Assembly (NCBI GenBank): GCA_028277585.1
Contig: JANQFY010000229.1
Location: 1-50,354 of the forward strand
Length of the DNA: 50,354 nucleotides
Reading direction: 5' to 3'
Source of the DNA: Sedimentisphaerales bacterium
GTDB taxonomy: Bacteria; Planctomycetota; Phycisphaerae; Sedimentisphaerales; Anaerobacaceae
Shown: piece by piece, positions 50,101 through 50,354 of the stretch
How positions within the stretch are numbered: position 1 is the stretch's first letter
Layout: each line of letters begins with the position of its first letter
Position numbers and translations under genes: made by a program
The notes under the pieces: model-generated
Told to the model about the DNA's origin: nothing
The model's input: the letters and a program-made list of their open reading frames with translations, nothing else
The model's database searches: none

Positions 50101-50304
50101 GGCACGATCGTTTACGATCAGTGGGTCGAGCTGAAGTTCGAGATCGACCTGGACGGCAACACCGTTGACTCGTACTACAACGGTGAGCTGCTCTCCAGCG
50201 GCCAGTGGTCCGATGCGGGCCATAACACGCTGCAGGGCATTGACCTGTGGGCCAACAACGCTTCGTCGATCTACTACGACGACGTCGTCATCTCGACGAA
50301 GTAA
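47131..50304 (+). CDS. Secreted PA14 / discoidin / LamG multidomain surface protein
   Basis: A 1057-residue exported protein. ATG 47131 follows AAAGGAGA and gives a signal peptide (LVACMLIVCMALSTLSSAG); the frame is open upstream but has no ribosome site. Domains in order: PA14-like (25-182, ARMTGWLTVPETGEYTLYLAG); a fibronectin/Ig-like unit (188-273, ending YYWRVDADGEEGLVWSFTT); F5/8 type C discoidin-like (275-432); a second Ig-like unit (434-530); LamG-like (533-712, FDGEIMGVAIYDRVLSSGQI); another discoidin-like domain (720-870, ending LMQIAEIELIG); and a final LamG-like sandwich (875-1057, YVEDFESYEVG). All are carbohydrate- or surface-binding folds and no catalytic domain is visible. No C-terminal anchor such as PEP-CTERM or dockerin was seen. 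Confidence 0.82.
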   Translation: MIGKKTNLVACMLIVCMALSTLSSAGVLREIWNGGRGIEEAIELADSGTPADQVDILPDPTWVDIADNYSARMTGWLTVPETGEYTLYLAGDDYQRLWVSQDDDPANAVEVARVDGWTSSQEWTKYDTQKAEPMMLTEGQVLAFVGIMQEGGGGDGQDWGWIAPGSEEIVVIPGEHFSHPYEKLALSPSPADGATDLIDVVASWTAPAIGEAPVYNFYAGTDPEALALVAEGLTGTSLTVGTAGVDLDLETTYYWRVDADGEEGLVWSFTTEPVAFPVEGIIATTNATSGADGGTADQTVDGSGLDENDGHSTQSMDMWLGTPPAGEPVTITYEFPRVYKMDEMLVWNSNTGFEAFLGYGFKDVTVEISVDGEAWTVLADVEFAQAPGTEAYAANTVVDMMGVAAKYVKLTANSNWGGAFPDAGLSEVRFMYIPAQARIIAPAEGETLVVVPATLEWYSGRDAVSSDIYIGRDRDLVEAGDASTFLGTVEGAREIVTGQLLGDFEYFWKVNENDGTDVWDGDIWSFTTFPDVTTAPEAWLGIATMADPGYLATDVVNGAYDIGEFGGEMTYEFLVRSNPAETQASMALIGRLGFGDTTVGLKYEQWNNTGTYGATAFGVADYDFGVANDPGVPTHLVFVSSEEAGTTTLFVNGAEMASIDAAMTLSGKVGIGRAIREDESVIDDFDGEIMGVAIYDRVLSSGQIRINADTFFALGARDVTAPGDQVVGEPDDGDWPGAEHPALAVDDNTGTKYLHFKGGSQPTGIRVAPAIGATIVTGLTFTTANDDYGRDPTSFEISGSNESIDGPYEVIATGAIEDFAGEELWPRFTQTETPITFENGTAYKYYKVMFPTVDRANNDGLMQIAEIELIGRPAVDLYVEDFESYEVGTDLHNVDGWEGWEGTASAGAPVSDAFASSGSNSLEAIGSADVVGVVGVTGGAVTLTVQQYIPSGTSGETYFILMSQYAPNPLAWSSVGPAFNLGTGQIGGDQGTIVYDQWVELKFEIDLDGNTVDSYYNGELLSSGQWSDAGHNTLQGIDLWANNASSIYYDDVVISTK

Positions 50305-50354
50305 GCAGCACTGTCTTGCTCCCGTCGCGATGACGACGTCGTCGTAGTAGATCG
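50267..50354. repeat. 32-base inverted repeat at the window end
   Basis: Bases 50267-50298, the end of the secreted-protein gene, and 50323-50354, the last bases of the window, are reverse complements with one mismatch (50293) around a 24-base spacer. The right arm runs to the last base, so it may continue beyond. Part of the left arm is coding sequence (IYYDDVVIST). Confidence 0.85.

Noticed and set aside
47695..50223. Long open frame antisense to the PA14/LamG gene (about 840 codons)
   Set aside because: No recognisable motif; the plus strand encodes a coherent signal peptide and surface domains.
1..50354. tRNA, rRNA, CRISPR arrays, insertion sequences
   Set aside because: None recognised by eye on either strand; short tRNA-like folds could still be missed without a covariance search.

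Overview
The window looks like a high-GC Planctomycetota chromosome segment, most likely Phycisphaerae-like. This is inferred from gene content: DUF1549/DUF1553 next to DUF1501 and a PPC-domain protein, Tat-signal Gfo/Idh/MocA oxidoreductases, DUF1080 and ThuA domains, a PQQ-type propeller, many secreted PA14/LamG/discoidin modules and a BlaI-M56 pair. Shine-Dalgarno sites precede most starts and several promoters resemble sigma-70 sites. I see no rRNA, tRNA, CRISPR array or transposase.

Layout. 1-6233 (+): the end of a propeller-like protein, then the DUF1549/1553 - DUF1501 - PPC cluster. 6247-15294 (-): nikR behind a fused MetX-MetW gene, a small membrane protein, a GAF-like protein, an HDOD histidine kinase, an HTH-receiver regulator and a secreted PQQ-like propeller. 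15542-21005 (+): a tight five-gene operon of ArsR repressor, RND/MMPL transporter, DUF2892 membrane protein, LolA-like periplasmic carrier and outer-membrane barrel, which reads as a complete trans-envelope trafficking route. 21030-21893 (-): an unknown protein. 22204-26499 (+): exported Gfo/Idh/MocA oxidoreductase, a double DUF1080-ThuA fusion and a Tat-exported TIM-barrel protein, ending at a strong terminator; probably keto-glycoside breakdown outside the cytoplasm. 26607-30762 (-): a 1073-residue flavo-iron-sulfur dehydrogenase fused from three usual subunits, and a small DUF4160 - DUF2442 - BrnA/CopG-like cassette.

30916-43445 (+) holds the most unusual locus: a BlaI-type repressor with a BlaI-like operator, followed by one uninterrupted 4024-codon gene. 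That gene starts as a BlaR1-type M56 membrane metalloprotease. In place of a penicillin sensor it carries Clp-N repeats, a transglutaminase core with an intact C-H-D triad, tandem unknown modules, LamG, duplicated carboxypeptidase-regulatory blocks, a redox-dead thioredoxin fold and HEAT-like repeats. It may be a giant envelope sensor that signals by cutting BlaI.

43446-50304: a ceramidase-family protein (-) convergent with the giant gene, a Tat-exported DegT-type aminotransferase (+), and a secreted PA14/discoidin/LamG protein (+). The last is preceded by a near-consensus promoter and an unexplained hairpin-rich leader of about 590 nt. The final 32 bases are an inverted copy of the end of that gene, either a very long hairpin or an assembly fold-back. 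All functional statements rest on motif recognition by eye; no database search was possible.
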